Shown here one piece after another: positions 43,944-52,182 of a DNA stretch of 61,880 bases. Each line of letters begins with the position of its first letter. The first letter of the stretch is position 1. This stretch comes from CBDCKR01 sp964572045 (GTDB lineage: Bacteria > Gemmatimonadota > Gemmatimonadetes > Longimicrobiales > Gaopeijiaceae). A program made the translations under genes and the position numbers. The DNA is taken from contig CAZNEI010000011.1 of assembly GCA_964572045.1 (NCBI GenBank), positions 1 through 61,880 of the forward strand, in the 5' to 3' direction. The notes below the pieces were generated by a model, which saw nothing but the letters and a program-made list of their open reading frames with translations, was not told the DNA's origin and made no database searches.

Positions 43944-44915
43944 TCAGTAACAGCCGGCGGCCCGCGCCCGCTGGCGCACGAGCGCCAGGACCACGTCGAT
44001 CGTCGGTGTGGGAACTGCAGTGAGGCGGCCCATCTCCTGAACGGCGGTCACCAGGGCGTCGATCTCCATCGGTCGCCCATGGTCGAGGTCCTGCAGCATG
44101 GAGGTCCGGTGGGCGCCCACGGCTGCGGCCCCGTCGATGCGTCGATCCACGTGCACCTTGAAGCGGACGCCCAGACTCTCGCCGACGGCCTGTGCCTCGA
44201 GCATCATGCGTCTGGCCACCCCCCGCGTCCCCGGATCCGTCGCCACCACGTCCAGCGTTTCCTGGGTAAGCACACTGATGGGGTTGAAGGAGAGGTTGCC
44301 CCAGAGCTTCACCCAGAGCTCGTTGCGGATGTCTCGGATCGGTGCGCGAAACCCCGCCGATATGAGGACTCGGCTCAACGTCCGGACCCGCTCGGTCCTT
44401 TGGCCGCTCGGTTCCCCCAGGGTAAAGCGATTGCCGTCCAGGTGTCGAATCACACCCGGCTCGGCCACCTCCGTGGCCGGATACACCACGCAGCCGATCG
44501 CCCGGTCCGGCCCGATCGCGTTCCACTGTGCGCCGCCCGGATCCGCGCTCTCGAGCCTGCGGCCCCGCCACGGGCCTTCGAGTCCGTAAAAGTACCACCA
44601 GGGCACCCCGTTGGTGGCGGTCACGACGGCCGTGTCCGGTCCGAGGAGCGGGGGCAAGAGTTCGACGACCGAGGGCACCGAGTGCGCCTTCAGCGTGATG
44701 ATCACATAGTCCTGGGGGCCCGCCTCGGATGGATCATCCGTGCAGTGCGGGCGGACCACGCGCTCCTCACCGGCGATGAGCAGCTTGAGCCCGCGTTCCT
44801 TCATCGCCGCGAGGTGGGGGCCGCGGGCGATCAGCGTGACGTCCTCGCCGGCCAGCGCGAGCTGTACCCCGAGGTACCCTCCGATCGCACCCGCTCCGTA
44901 GATGCAGATGCGCAT
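43944..44915 (-). CDS. 2-dehydropantoate 2-reductase-like oxidoreductase (ApbA/PanE family)
   Basis: 323 residues. The N-terminus has the NADP Rossmann signature GAGAIGGYLGVQLALAG, and the C-terminal domain has LWVKLWGNLSFNPISVL with the conserved Lys and Asn and EIDALVTAVQEMGR at the substrate site. PanE reduces ketopantoate in pantothenate and CoA synthesis, but many homologues act on other 2-oxo acids. The ATG overlaps the stop of the acyl-CoA ligase gene by 1 base, so it may serve the same pathway rather than pantothenate. Confidence 0.83.
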   Translation of the reverse strand: MRICIYGAGAIGGYLGVQLALAGEDVTLIARGPHLAAMKERGLKLLIAGEERVVRPHCTDDPSEAGPQDYVIITLKAHSVPSVVELLPPLLGPDTAVVTATNGVPWWYFYGLEGPWRGRRLESADPGGAQWNAIGPDRAIGCVVYPATEVAEPGVIRHLDGNRFTLGEPSGQRTERVRTLSRVLISAGFRAPIRDIRNELWVKLWGNLSFNPISVLTQETLDVVATDPGTRGVARRMMLEAQAVGESLGVRFKVHVDRRIDGAAAVGAHRTSMLQDLDHGRPMEIDALVTAVQEMGRLTAVPTPTIDVVLALVRQRARAAGCY

Positions 44916-46441
44916 CAGGCCTCCATACCCAGCTTCTCGGCCAGCCCAATCCGCTGGAGCTTTCCGGTGGGTCCCTTGGGGATCTCGTCGAGAATGACGA
45001 CCCTCCGCGGACACTTGAAGTCGGCCAGCCGACCGGCAGCAAACTCCCGGATCTCGCGCGGGGTGGCCGAGGCCTCTCCTCTCAAGACCACAGCCGCCGC
45101 AACTTCCTCCCCGAGCTTCCGGTGGCGAACGGCGAAGGTGACCACCTGCTGGATTGCGGGGTGATCCATGAGCGCGTCGTCCACTTCGCGCGGTGAGATC
45201 TTCTCGCCGCCGCGGTTGATGATCTCCTTGAGCCGGCCCGTGATCGTGAGGAACCCGTCTTTGTCCATGACGCCTTGATCGCCCGTACGGAACCATCCGT
45301 TGGTGAACGCGGCGGCGTTGGCGTCCGGGTTGTTCTCGTAGCCGTCGGTGACGTTGGGTCCACGGATGACGACCTCTCCCACCGAGCCCGCAGGCAGGAC
45401 GTTCCCTTCATCGTCCATAATCGAGACCTCGGGTCCGGCGGCCACACCCACGCTGCCGGCCTTGCGCTGACCCGGAGGAAGCTGGTTGCACGTCATCTGG
45501 TGCGACGCTTCGGTCATGGCATAGGCCTCGACCACGGGAGCGCCGAAGACGTCTTCGAGTTCGGCCATCACCTGGGGGGGGAGTGAGGAGGAGGAGGATC
45601 GTACGAACCGGAGCGAGACGCGATCGAGCACGTCCCGGTTTCGTTCGGCGCGGGCAAGGATCGCCTGATGCATCGTCGGCACCGCCGTGTAGTAGGAGGG
45701 CCGTGCCTCGTCGAGCCAGCCGAAGAACTTGAGCGCGTTGAACCCCGGTGTGCAGAACACGGAGGCGCCGGAGCCGAGGGGGGCCAGGATCGCGGCCATC
45801 AGCCCATGGATGTGGAAGAGGGGCATGACGTTCATGCAGCGGTCTCCGCTCGTGAGCCGGAGCGTCCGCCGAATGTTCTCGGCCGAGGCACAGACGTTCC
45901 GCTGCGCGAGGGGGACTAACTTGGGACGTGACGTCGTTCCTGAGGTGTGCAGCATCAAGGCGATATCGTCGGGTTCCGCCATCCCGCCCGCTGACGCCGG
46001 CGCTCCACGGCCATCGCCCACCAGCTCGAACGTGCCCGCGTTTGCTGCCTCCCCGACCCGCAGCTCCAGCAACGGAATCCCGAGGTCGGCGGCCACCCCA
46101 ACCGCCGGTGAATCGCTTCCTTCCTGAACCAGGAGCGCCTTGGCACCGAGATCGGAGAGGTAGAACTCGTACTCCTGCCTGCGGTAGGCGGGATTGAGCG
46201 GTGCCGTGGTCGCCCCCGAAGCGAGCGACAGAAACGCCGAGGCCATCTCGGGCCCGTTGGGCAAGACGATCGCCACCCGGTCGTTGCGCCCGATCCCACG
46301 TTCGTTCAGCGCGTCGACCGTCGCACGGACATGCGATCGCACCCGCCCGTACGTCAGGGCGGGCCGAGCGAGAGCCGCGATCGCCACGTCGTCGTCTCGT
46401 CCCGCCGCCAGAAGCTCCCAAACCGTGGTGAAGTTCGACAC
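44915..46441 (-). CDS. AMP-forming acyl-CoA ligase, oxalyl-CoA synthetase (Pcs60/AAE3)-like
   Basis: 508 residues, GTG start with gggagggg upstream. Motifs of the ANL superfamily in order: LHTSGTTSRPKLVPL (P-loop), MPLFHIHGL, EAYAMTEASHQMTCN, GWFRTGDQG and TGRLKEIINRGGEKISPRE, with the C-terminal Lys in PTGKLQR. The RSSSSSLPPQVMAELEDVFG and YAMTEASHQM segments are those of the oxalate-CoA ligase group. Substrate specificity is therefore inferred, with other short acids possible. It precedes the reductase gene with a 1-base overlap. Confidence 0.85.
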   Translation of the reverse strand: MSNFTTVWELLAAGRDDDVAIAALARPALTYGRVRSHVRATVDALNERGIGRNDRVAIVLPNGPEMASAFLSLASGATTAPLNPAYRRQEYEFYLSDLGAKALLVQEGSDSPAVGVAADLGIPLLELRVGEAANAGTFELVGDGRGAPASAGGMAEPDDIALMLHTSGTTSRPKLVPLAQRNVCASAENIRRTLRLTSGDRCMNVMPLFHIHGLMAAILAPLGSGASVFCTPGFNALKFFGWLDEARPSYYTAVPTMHQAILARAERNRDVLDRVSLRFVRSSSSSLPPQVMAELEDVFGAPVVEAYAMTEASHQMTCNQLPPGQRKAGSVGVAAGPEVSIMDDEGNVLPAGSVGEVVIRGPNVTDGYENNPDANAAAFTNGWFRTGDQGVMDKDGFLTITGRLKEIINRGGEKISPREVDDALMDHPAIQQVVTFAVRHRKLGEEVAAAVVLRGEASATPREIREFAAGRLADFKCPRRVVILDEIPKGPTGKLQRIGLAEKLGMEA

Positions 46442-46794
46442 TGCCCCTCCCGAGTTGATTGCGCAGCCGTTCCAAGTGCGGGGCGCCCGGCGGTCGCGCG
46501 TCCGTCGCTGGCGGTCCGGCAGTTTACAAGGGCCGGGACTGCGCGGCCATCAGGGGCCCGCCAACTCGACATCCCCGTTCGACGGCCCGGCAGGGGTCGG
46601 GCGCCGGGTCTCGGCGCGAGCCACCGTCCACGCCGCCTCGCGCCGACCCGAAGAACGCACCCGCTCGGAGCGGTGCATCAGGTGACGCGCGCGACGGCAG
46701 CTACGCGCCCGTCCCGCCCGAATCCTTGTCCGGGTCGGTGCCCGCCCTCCGGCCGGACCCTACCGAGGGCGCTGGCTCCCGGTATCTTGTGGCC
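46442..46794. promoter_or_regulatory. Divergent intergenic region
   Basis: 353 bases between the ligase (minus) and a small unknown gene (plus). It contains the TATCTT hexamer at 46783-46788 and, for the minus strand, the ribosome site of the ligase. No other feature was recognised. Confidence 0.45.
46783..46788 (+). promoter_or_regulatory. Candidate -10 element, leaderless start of small unknown gene
   Basis: TATCTT (four of six consensus bases, with TA and final T kept) ends 6 bases before the ATG at 46795. There is no Shine-Dalgarno sequence before that ATG. Confidence 0.35.
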
Positions 46795-47094
46795 ATGTCG
46801 AGAGCATTCGTGAAAGAGGATCAGGATCCGGATCCGGAGCCGCGCTACGGTCTCCCGGACCCGGACTCGCCGCGCCACTCCGAGGCCGCGGCGCGGGCCT
46901 TGATCGAGGGCGCCAACCAGGGCAACTCACAGAGCGCGGAGCGAGCCACCGGCTACCGTTGGGGGGAACCGGAACTCGTGCCGCACGTCCGAAGGATCCT
47001 GCAGGAGGCTCGTCGCGAGGGTGACCAGCGGCGGATGCAGCTCGCCGAGCGCTTCCTACGCAAGGCGGCGACGACGACCCACCCGGGGCGATAG
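46795..47094 (+). CDS. Small hydrophilic protein, unknown function
   Basis: 99 residues, acidic N-terminal half (MSRAFVKEDQDPDPEPRYG) and a basic amphipathic C-terminal half ending in a helical run (VRRILQEARREGDQRRMQLAERFL). The opening MSRAFVKED recalls the extreme N-terminus of some Gre-factor-related proteins, but no Gre coiled-coil or C-domain follows, so no function is assigned. A TATCTT hexamer 6 bases before the ATG supports a real leaderless gene. Confidence 0.55.
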   Translation: MSRAFVKEDQDPDPEPRYGLPDPDSPRHSEAAARALIEGANQGNSQSAERATGYRWGEPELVPHVRRILQEARREGDQRRMQLAERFLRKAATTTHPGR

Positions 47095-47113
47095 CCCGGG
47101 GGGCCCGAGGTGG

Positions 47114-47142
47114 TTGGCCCTTCGCGGCGATCGAGGTACATT
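47114..47142 (+). promoter_or_regulatory. Candidate promoter of the FKBP gene
   Basis: TTGGCC (47114-47119) and TACATT (47137-47142) are separated by 17 bases, each matching four of six sigma-70 consensus bases. The start codon lies 28 bases further, leaving room for the AAAGGA ribosome site seen there. Confidence 0.45.
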
Positions 47143-47169
47143 CGTACTTCTCCTAAGAAAGGAACGGAC

Positions 47170-47865
47170 ATGCTCTATCGGTCGGGATGGCTTGCGGCTA
47201 CAACATCGGTCCTCACCGTTGCCTGTCAGTCCGGCGAGACGGCCTCTTCGGATTCCGACGTCGAAAGGGCGAGCTACGGCCTCGGCTTCGAGATCGGCAC
47301 GAACTTCCAGCCGACCAGGCAGTACCTCGACCTCGATGCCCTGATGCGAGGCATCGAGGATGCGTTGGAGGAGCGCGAGCTGGAGCCCTCTTTCGTGGAT
47401 TCCATCGTCGCGGCCAGGCGGCGCGTGGGCGAGCAGGTCCAGATGGCCCAGCTCCAGGCCCAGCAAGAGCTCATGGAGAAGAACCTTGCCGAGGGCGAGG
47501 CGTTTCTCGCCGAGAACGCCATCAGGGAGGGCGTCATCGTCACCGAGAGCGGACTCCAGTACGAGGTCTTGACCCAGGGCGATGGCCCCAGGCCCACCCC
47601 GGACGCCCAGGTCAAGGTCCATTATCGGGGCACGCTGATCGACGGCCAGGAGTTCGACAGCTCCTACGACCGCGGCGAGCCCAGCCAATTCGCCGTGAAT
47701 CGCGTGGTCGCCGGGTTCAGCGAGGGCCTCCAGCTCATGCCCGTGGGCAGCCACTACCGCTTCTACATCCCGCCCGCTATCGGCTACGGCCAGCAGGCGG
47801 CGGGGAGCGTCATCGGACCCAACTCCACGCTGGTCTTCGAGGTGGAGCTCCAGGAGATCCTCTAG
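47170..47865 (+). CDS. FKBP-type peptidyl-prolyl isomerase, lipoprotein (FkpA/Mip-like)
   Basis: 231 residues. Lipobox LTVAC gives a lipoprotein. An N-terminal helical dimerisation region (about 30-115, rich in Glu, Gln and Arg) precedes the FKBP domain (about 135-231) with VKVHYRGTLIDGQEFDSSYDRGEP and the final STLVFEVELQEI. The catalytic-pocket residues (YRG, FDSS, FAVNRVVAGFSEGLQLM, GSHYRFYIPPAIGYG) are present. It assists folding of envelope proteins. Confidence 0.9.
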   Translation: MLYRSGWLAATTSVLTVACQSGETASSDSDVERASYGLGFEIGTNFQPTRQYLDLDALMRGIEDALEERELEPSFVDSIVAARRRVGEQVQMAQLQAQQELMEKNLAEGEAFLAENAIREGVIVTESGLQYEVLTQGDGPRPTPDAQVKVHYRGTLIDGQEFDSSYDRGEPSQFAVNRVVAGFSEGLQLMPVGSHYRFYIPPAIGYGQQAAGSVIGPNSTLVFEVELQEIL

Positions 47866-47916
47866 GGAGCGGCATCCGTCCCGCCAGAAACGGAGCTGAC
47901 GGCGCTCGCGCCGCCC

Positions 47917-47933
47917 CCGAGGGCCGCCCTCGG
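47917..47933 (+). terminator. Terminator-like hairpin after the FKBP gene
   Basis: 7-bp stem (CCGAGGG / CCCTCGG) with a 3-base loop, 52 bases after the stop, in a convergent gap of 184 bases. No T-tract follows. Confidence 0.4.
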
Positions 47934-48049
47934 CCGCGGCGACCTGGGGCGCGCCCACCGGTCCGCCTTCGAGAGCCGGCGCGGGACGCGCTCGCCGATC
48001 TCCCCAAACCGATGCCGCCCGAGGGATCGCGGCCGAATCACGGACGGCG

Positions 48050-49534
48050 TCACGGCACGACGGCCTCGGCCTCGATCTCGACGAGGTGCTGGTCCCCCAC
48101 CAATCCCGCATGAACCAGCGTGTTGGCAGGCAGAACGGCCCCAAACCGCTGTCCATGCGCCCGCGCCACGGCCTCCCAGTCCCCCCCCGGCGGCACGTAG
48201 ACCCTCGTGCGTACGACGTCGGCCAGCCGCCCGCCGAGGGCCTGGAGCGCTCCCTCGATCTTGTCAATGACGAAGTGGGTCTGGGCCGCCGGATCCGAAC
48301 CGCCGATGTGCCGGTCCCCGTGCGTCGCCGTGGTGCCGGATACCCAGATGCGGGACCCGCGCCGCACGGCCCGGCTGAACCCGGCCAGATCTTCCCAGAT
48401 CGTGCCGGTCGACACGAGCGTTCGGCCGTCGCCTCCCTCTCTCGCCGCGTAGGGTGGGGGAAGAGAGTCGAAGTGATGGCTCAGGTCGCCCGAGGCCGTC
48501 AGGAACGGCGGCTTTCGATACTCGTCGCCGCAGTCCCCGGGAATCGGACCGATCTCGGACAGAGCGGCCTCGATCTCGGCCGTGTCGTTCGCGTCCAGCG
48601 AAAAGTCGAAGAGCCGAAGATTGTCCCGAATGTGTTCTCTCTGCCCCAGGCGGGCGCCGATGATGACGCCGCCCACGGCGGGCTGCTCGAGGATGTAGCG
48701 GCAGGCCACGTTGGCCATCGAGACGCCGCGTCGCTCGGCGACCCCGTGGACCACACCGAGGAGCCGCTGGAAGGTGTCCCAGCCGGCCGCGACGTCGACG
48801 AAGCGCCAGTACTTCATCTGCGACCACGTCTCCAGACCGTTGATCGGGGGCCTCGGAGCTCCGAGCCACCGCTCCGTGAGAAGTCCTCCGGCCAGGGTGC
48901 CGAAAGCCAACAGCTTGACGCCGTGCTCGAGGCAGAGCTCGGTCAGGCCCTCGCGAGCCCGCTGATCGATGAGGGAGTAGCAGACCTGGTTCGACACGAC
49001 GTCGACGCCGCTGTGCAGCACGATCCGCAGGTGGGCGGTATCGACGTTCGTGAGCCCGAGATGGCCGACCAGCCCCTCATTCCTGAGTTCCTGCAGCCAG
49101 AAGAGGCAATCCAGCCAACCCGGATCGGCGTAGCTCCAGGCATGGAACTGCAGGAGATCGAGCCGGTCCGCTCCCATCCGGTCCAGGGACCGGCGAACGG
49201 CGGCCCTCACGTCGTCGCGGGTGTGGGGACCCGGCTTGGGTACCCACTTGGTCAAGAGCTCGGCCGCAGGCTCCCCCCCCCTTCGCTGGGCGAACCGGCC
49301 GGAGATCACCTCGGCGGAGCCGTAGTGGTCGGCCATGTCGAACGTGGTGAGTCCCGCCTCCACGTACTCCCGCATCGCTGCGGAGGCGGCATCGGGATCG
49401 AGGGGCTCCCCTCCCCGCTCCATGTCGGCGATCTGCCACAGCCCGGTCAGGACCCGCGAGATCTCGAGGTCCGGCGCGAGCTCGATCCGCTCCACCCGTC
49501 CGGCTTCGCCGTCCCCGGCCAGCCCCGAGGCCAC
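48050..49534 (-). CDS. Aldo/keto reductase-RidA fusion protein
   Basis: 494 residues in two parts. Residues about 1-330 are an aldo/keto reductase barrel: TFDMADHYGSAE carries the catalytic Asp and Tyr, LLQFHAW is in the place of the usual His strand, and GVIIGARLGQREHI is the cofactor loop. Residues about 360-494 are a RidA/YjgF domain (TIWEDLAGFSRAVRRGSRIWVSGTTA, IEGALQALGGRLADVVRTRVYV, and a C-terminal VEIEAEAVVP). RidA removes reactive enamines and imines. In the fusion the two could act in sequence on an imino-acid product. The gene starts 9 bases after the permease stop. Confidence 0.88.
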   Translation of the reverse strand: MASGLAGDGEAGRVERIELAPDLEISRVLTGLWQIADMERGGEPLDPDAASAAMREYVEAGLTTFDMADHYGSAEVISGRFAQRRGGEPAAELLTKWVPKPGPHTRDDVRAAVRRSLDRMGADRLDLLQFHAWSYADPGWLDCLFWLQELRNEGLVGHLGLTNVDTAHLRIVLHSGVDVVSNQVCYSLIDQRAREGLTELCLEHGVKLLAFGTLAGGLLTERWLGAPRPPINGLETWSQMKYWRFVDVAAGWDTFQRLLGVVHGVAERRGVSMANVACRYILEQPAVGGVIIGARLGQREHIRDNLRLFDFSLDANDTAEIEAALSEIGPIPGDCGDEYRKPPFLTASGDLSHHFDSLPPPYAAREGGDGRTLVSTGTIWEDLAGFSRAVRRGSRIWVSGTTATHGDRHIGGSDPAAQTHFVIDKIEGALQALGGRLADVVRTRVYVPPGGDWEAVARAHGQRFGAVLPANTLVHAGLVGDQHLVEIEAEAVVP

Positions 49535-49543
49535 AGACCCTCG

Positions 49544-51061
49544 CTACTCGCGGGGCAGGGTCGAGAAGAGCTCGCTGGTGTCGACACCCTTGGAGCGGAG
49601 GGCGCCGAGCTCCCTCAGGTAGATCGCCGTGCCGACGGCCATGACGGCCAGCCACACGGGCGTCGAGTGGAGGTACCAGGCAGCCACCGGCGTCGAGAGG
49701 TCCTTCCAGACGTGAACGCCCAAGAAGATCGCGAGCATCACGACGCCCCCCGCAGCCGCCGCCACTTGCACGGGTCGAGACGGGAGAACGCGCACGTGCC
49801 GGGCAATCTCGGGGCTCCGCCCGGGCAGCGCGAGGACGGCCAAGCACATGACCAGGAAGTTCACCAGCATGGAGGTCACGAGGATGTCGATGCCGAGAAA
49901 GAAGTCGCCGGCGAGGTGACTGCCTATGATCCCAACGCTCGCCATGAGGCCGCTGAGGAGAATAGCCACATGCGGCGTGCGCCACTTCGCGTGCACCGCG
50001 GCCACGCGTCGCGGGAAGATTCCGTCCTCGGCCCACGCGAACATGAGCCGCGACACGGAGAGCAACATGGCGGGAAGGTCGTTGATCAGGGCCACTGCCG
50101 CCCCCGCGACGATGGCCACGGTCCAGGCCGGCGGGAGCAGGTAGCCCAGGAGCCCTGGCGCGGTCAGGTCCCGCGTCTGCGCCTGCTCGGCCACGTACGT
50201 CCACGGCACGGCGTGGTAGACGGCGGCGGTGAAGAGCATGTAGAACGCTCCAACGGTGAACACCGCGATTCCGATCGCCAGCGGCAGCGAACGCGAGGGA
50301 TTGCGAACCTCGCCCCCGGCTTGAGCGATCGAATCGAAGCCGATGAAGCTAGAGAAGAGGAGTGCGGAGGCGGCGAGGTAGGTGCCGATGCGGAAGGGCG
50401 CCGCCGCGGCGGCGGCCGCGGCCGGCTCCCCGGCGAGCTCGACCGCCACGGTGAAGTCCTGGTGATCAAACGCGAAGCCGGCCACGACGACCACCGCCCC
50501 CAGGGCAAACATGAGGAACATGAGCGGGATCAGCGTGCGCTCATACAGGCGCACTCCGCGGAGATTGACGCCCACGAACGTCCAGAGGAAGGCAAGGGCC
50601 AGCGTCACGCGCACGAGCCCCACGTCGAGGCTCTCCGCCAGGGGCTGCCAGCCCACCGCCTGAGCGATGTCGCGGAGGAACGGAATCAAGACGTAGGAAA
50701 CCACGCCGATGGCGATGCTGAGACCGAACCACTGCGAGAAGCTCGCGACGAAGCCCCAATAGGGGCTCAGTCCCCGGCTCCCGAACACGTAGCTTCCGCC
50801 CGCCCGCGGCATGGCGGAGGAGAGGATGGCGTAGGCCAGGGCGGCGAGGATGGCGGGAATGGCCGCGTAGGCGTAGGCGTGGAGCACGTACGGTCCGATC
50901 CCGGGCACGCTCCTGTGAATCATGATCGGGATCACGTTGATGGCGGCGCCCAGCATGGCGCAGATTCCGGTTGCCGCGAGTCCCAACAGGCCGAGCTCCC
51001 GTGCCAGGCCGGTCGTGCTGGCGCCGGAGCCCCCGGCCGTCCCTCCGCCGGCGGCGGTCAC
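49544..51061 (-). CDS. APC-superfamily amino acid permease
   Basis: 505 residues from a GTG at 51061; about 12 membrane segments from GLARELGLLGLAATGICAML onwards. The glycine-rich first helix, AMPRAGGSYVFGSRGLSPYWGF, and the sixth-helix segment SALLFSSFIGFDSIAQAGGEVRNPSR are family hallmarks. It probably imports an amino acid or amine. The frame stays open to 51274 but the codons above 51061 are Arg/Pro-rich and unlikely to be translated. It is followed after 9 bases by the aldo/keto reductase-RidA gene, so its substrate may feed that enzyme. Confidence 0.85.
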   Translation of the reverse strand: MTAAGGGTAGGSGASTTGLARELGLLGLAATGICAMLGAAINVIPIMIHRSVPGIGPYVLHAYAYAAIPAILAALAYAILSSAMPRAGGSYVFGSRGLSPYWGFVASFSQWFGLSIAIGVVSYVLIPFLRDIAQAVGWQPLAESLDVGLVRVTLALAFLWTFVGVNLRGVRLYERTLIPLMFLMFALGAVVVVAGFAFDHQDFTVAVELAGEPAAAAAAAAPFRIGTYLAASALLFSSFIGFDSIAQAGGEVRNPSRSLPLAIGIAVFTVGAFYMLFTAAVYHAVPWTYVAEQAQTRDLTAPGLLGYLLPPAWTVAIVAGAAVALINDLPAMLLSVSRLMFAWAEDGIFPRRVAAVHAKWRTPHVAILLSGLMASVGIIGSHLAGDFFLGIDILVTSMLVNFLVMCLAVLALPGRSPEIARHVRVLPSRPVQVAAAAGGVVMLAIFLGVHVWKDLSTPVAAWYLHSTPVWLAVMAVGTAIYLRELGALRSKGVDTSELFSTLPRE

Positions 51062-51531
51062 GTCGGACGCGCTTCGACCGAATCCCCCGCAACCACTCGG
51101 CGCTGGGAACCGATCCTCTCGACGGGAATCCGCCGCCGCCAGGGCACGGCGAAGCCCGGCACTTCCGGCTCGGGGAGGATGGCCACCGATTGAGTCGGCA
51201 CGCCCTCGTCCGGGGTCCGCGTGCAGACGCCGCTCACCGTGCGGCCGTGTCGCGGGGGACGGGGAGCGCGGCATAGAGGCGAGGAGTCGTGGCGGGCGCG
51301 GCTCCTACCGCGCCGCAAGCGCGCGAGTGTATAGACAGGGTCCATTCGGGCTTCTCCGAGACGTGGGGACGTGAAGTTAGTTCAGAGGCGCGCCGGACCG
51401 CCAGGACGTCCCGGCCCGCGACGCCCCGGTCCGCGGCAGGGGGGCCGGAGGCCCGATCCCGAATCCACTGCGGCCAGGGACGGGCCGTGGGGCGCGGAAG
51501 AGGGCCCTCGGAGCTTCCCGCATCCCTCCTT
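51062..51531. promoter_or_regulatory. Intergenic region upstream of permease
   Basis: 470 bases between the permease start and the phosphatidyltransferase stop, both minus strand. It should hold the promoter of the permease operon, but I saw no strong -35/-10 pair. Its frames are non-coding in character. Confidence 0.4.
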
Positions 51532-52155
51532 CTATCTCGTTGGGCCCGCGTCACGGTGGGCGCGCCATCCCACCCGCACGTACATCGTGGTGCTCCATCC
51601 GACAAGAGCGGCGATGGCGATCGTCCCCAATCGGACTCCGGGCGCCGGGAGACCGCCCGTCACCCAGACCAACAGCAAGAACATGAGGAAGGCGGAGAGC
51701 TTCCCGTGCCACTCATGCACGACCGGCGCCCTCTCGTCGAGGACTCCCATCGCCAGCCACCCACTGGTGAGCACCAGTCCCCTCGCGACCATGAGCATGA
51801 AGTACCAAAGGGGAACAGGGGGAAACGCCGCGCGGGCGACGAGCGCGAAGAAGCCGAGCCCTCCGAGCTGGACAAGCCCGTCGGCCAACGCGTCCAGGAT
51901 CGACCCCCTGCGCGAGGCGACCCGGTAGCGTCGGGCGATGTATCCGTCGACGAGATCCGAGGCACCGATTGCCAGAAGCATCACGACGGCGGCCTGACGC
52001 CAGCCTCCGGCGTCGCCACCTGCGGCCGCCACCGCATCGCACTTCGAAAGGAGCACGATCCACAGCGGCACGCCGAGAATCCGGAAGGCGCTGATGGCGT
52101 TCGGGACGATTCGGAGAAGGCCCCTGGGCGGTCGGGCGAGTGGTTGGCCGGTCAC
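51532..52155 (-). CDS. CDP-alcohol phosphatidyltransferase family protein
   Basis: 207 residues, GTG start, about six membrane segments. The signature DGx2ARx8Gx3Dx3D is complete in DGYIARRYRVASRRG plus SILDALAD. Members join CDP-diacylglycerol to an alcohol such as glycerol phosphate, serine or inositol phosphate, or make related lipids. The acceptor alcohol is not evident. It lies 27 bases after the flavoprotein gene, at the end of the electron-transfer gene run, and may simply be cotranscribed. Confidence 0.87.
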   Translation of the reverse strand: MTGQPLARPPRGLLRIVPNAISAFRILGVPLWIVLLSKCDAVAAAGGDAGGWRQAAVVMLLAIGASDLVDGYIARRYRVASRRGSILDALADGLVQLGGLGFFALVARAAFPPVPLWYFMLMVARGLVLTSGWLAMGVLDERAPVVHEWHGKLSAFLMFLLLVWVTGGLPAPGVRLGTIAIAALVGWSTTMYVRVGWRAHRDAGPTR

Positions 52156-52182
52156 GGTGCATCCGTCCCTGGAACCCGTGGA

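Noticed and set aside
43944..44915. Assigning this gene as the pantothenate-pathway panE
   Set aside because: Family membership is clear but its coupling to an acyl-CoA ligase suggests another 2-oxo acid. The symbol was left blank.
46795..47094. GreA/GreB-type transcription factor
   Set aside because: Only the first nine residues resemble some Gre-related N-termini. There is no coiled-coil or C-terminal Gre domain.
48086..51193. Very long open frame (over 1000 codons) on the plus strand
   Set aside because: It lies antisense to the aldo/keto reductase-RidA and permease genes. Its product is dominated by Arg, Gly, Pro, His and Glu without any domain, the usual shadow of high-GC coding sequence.
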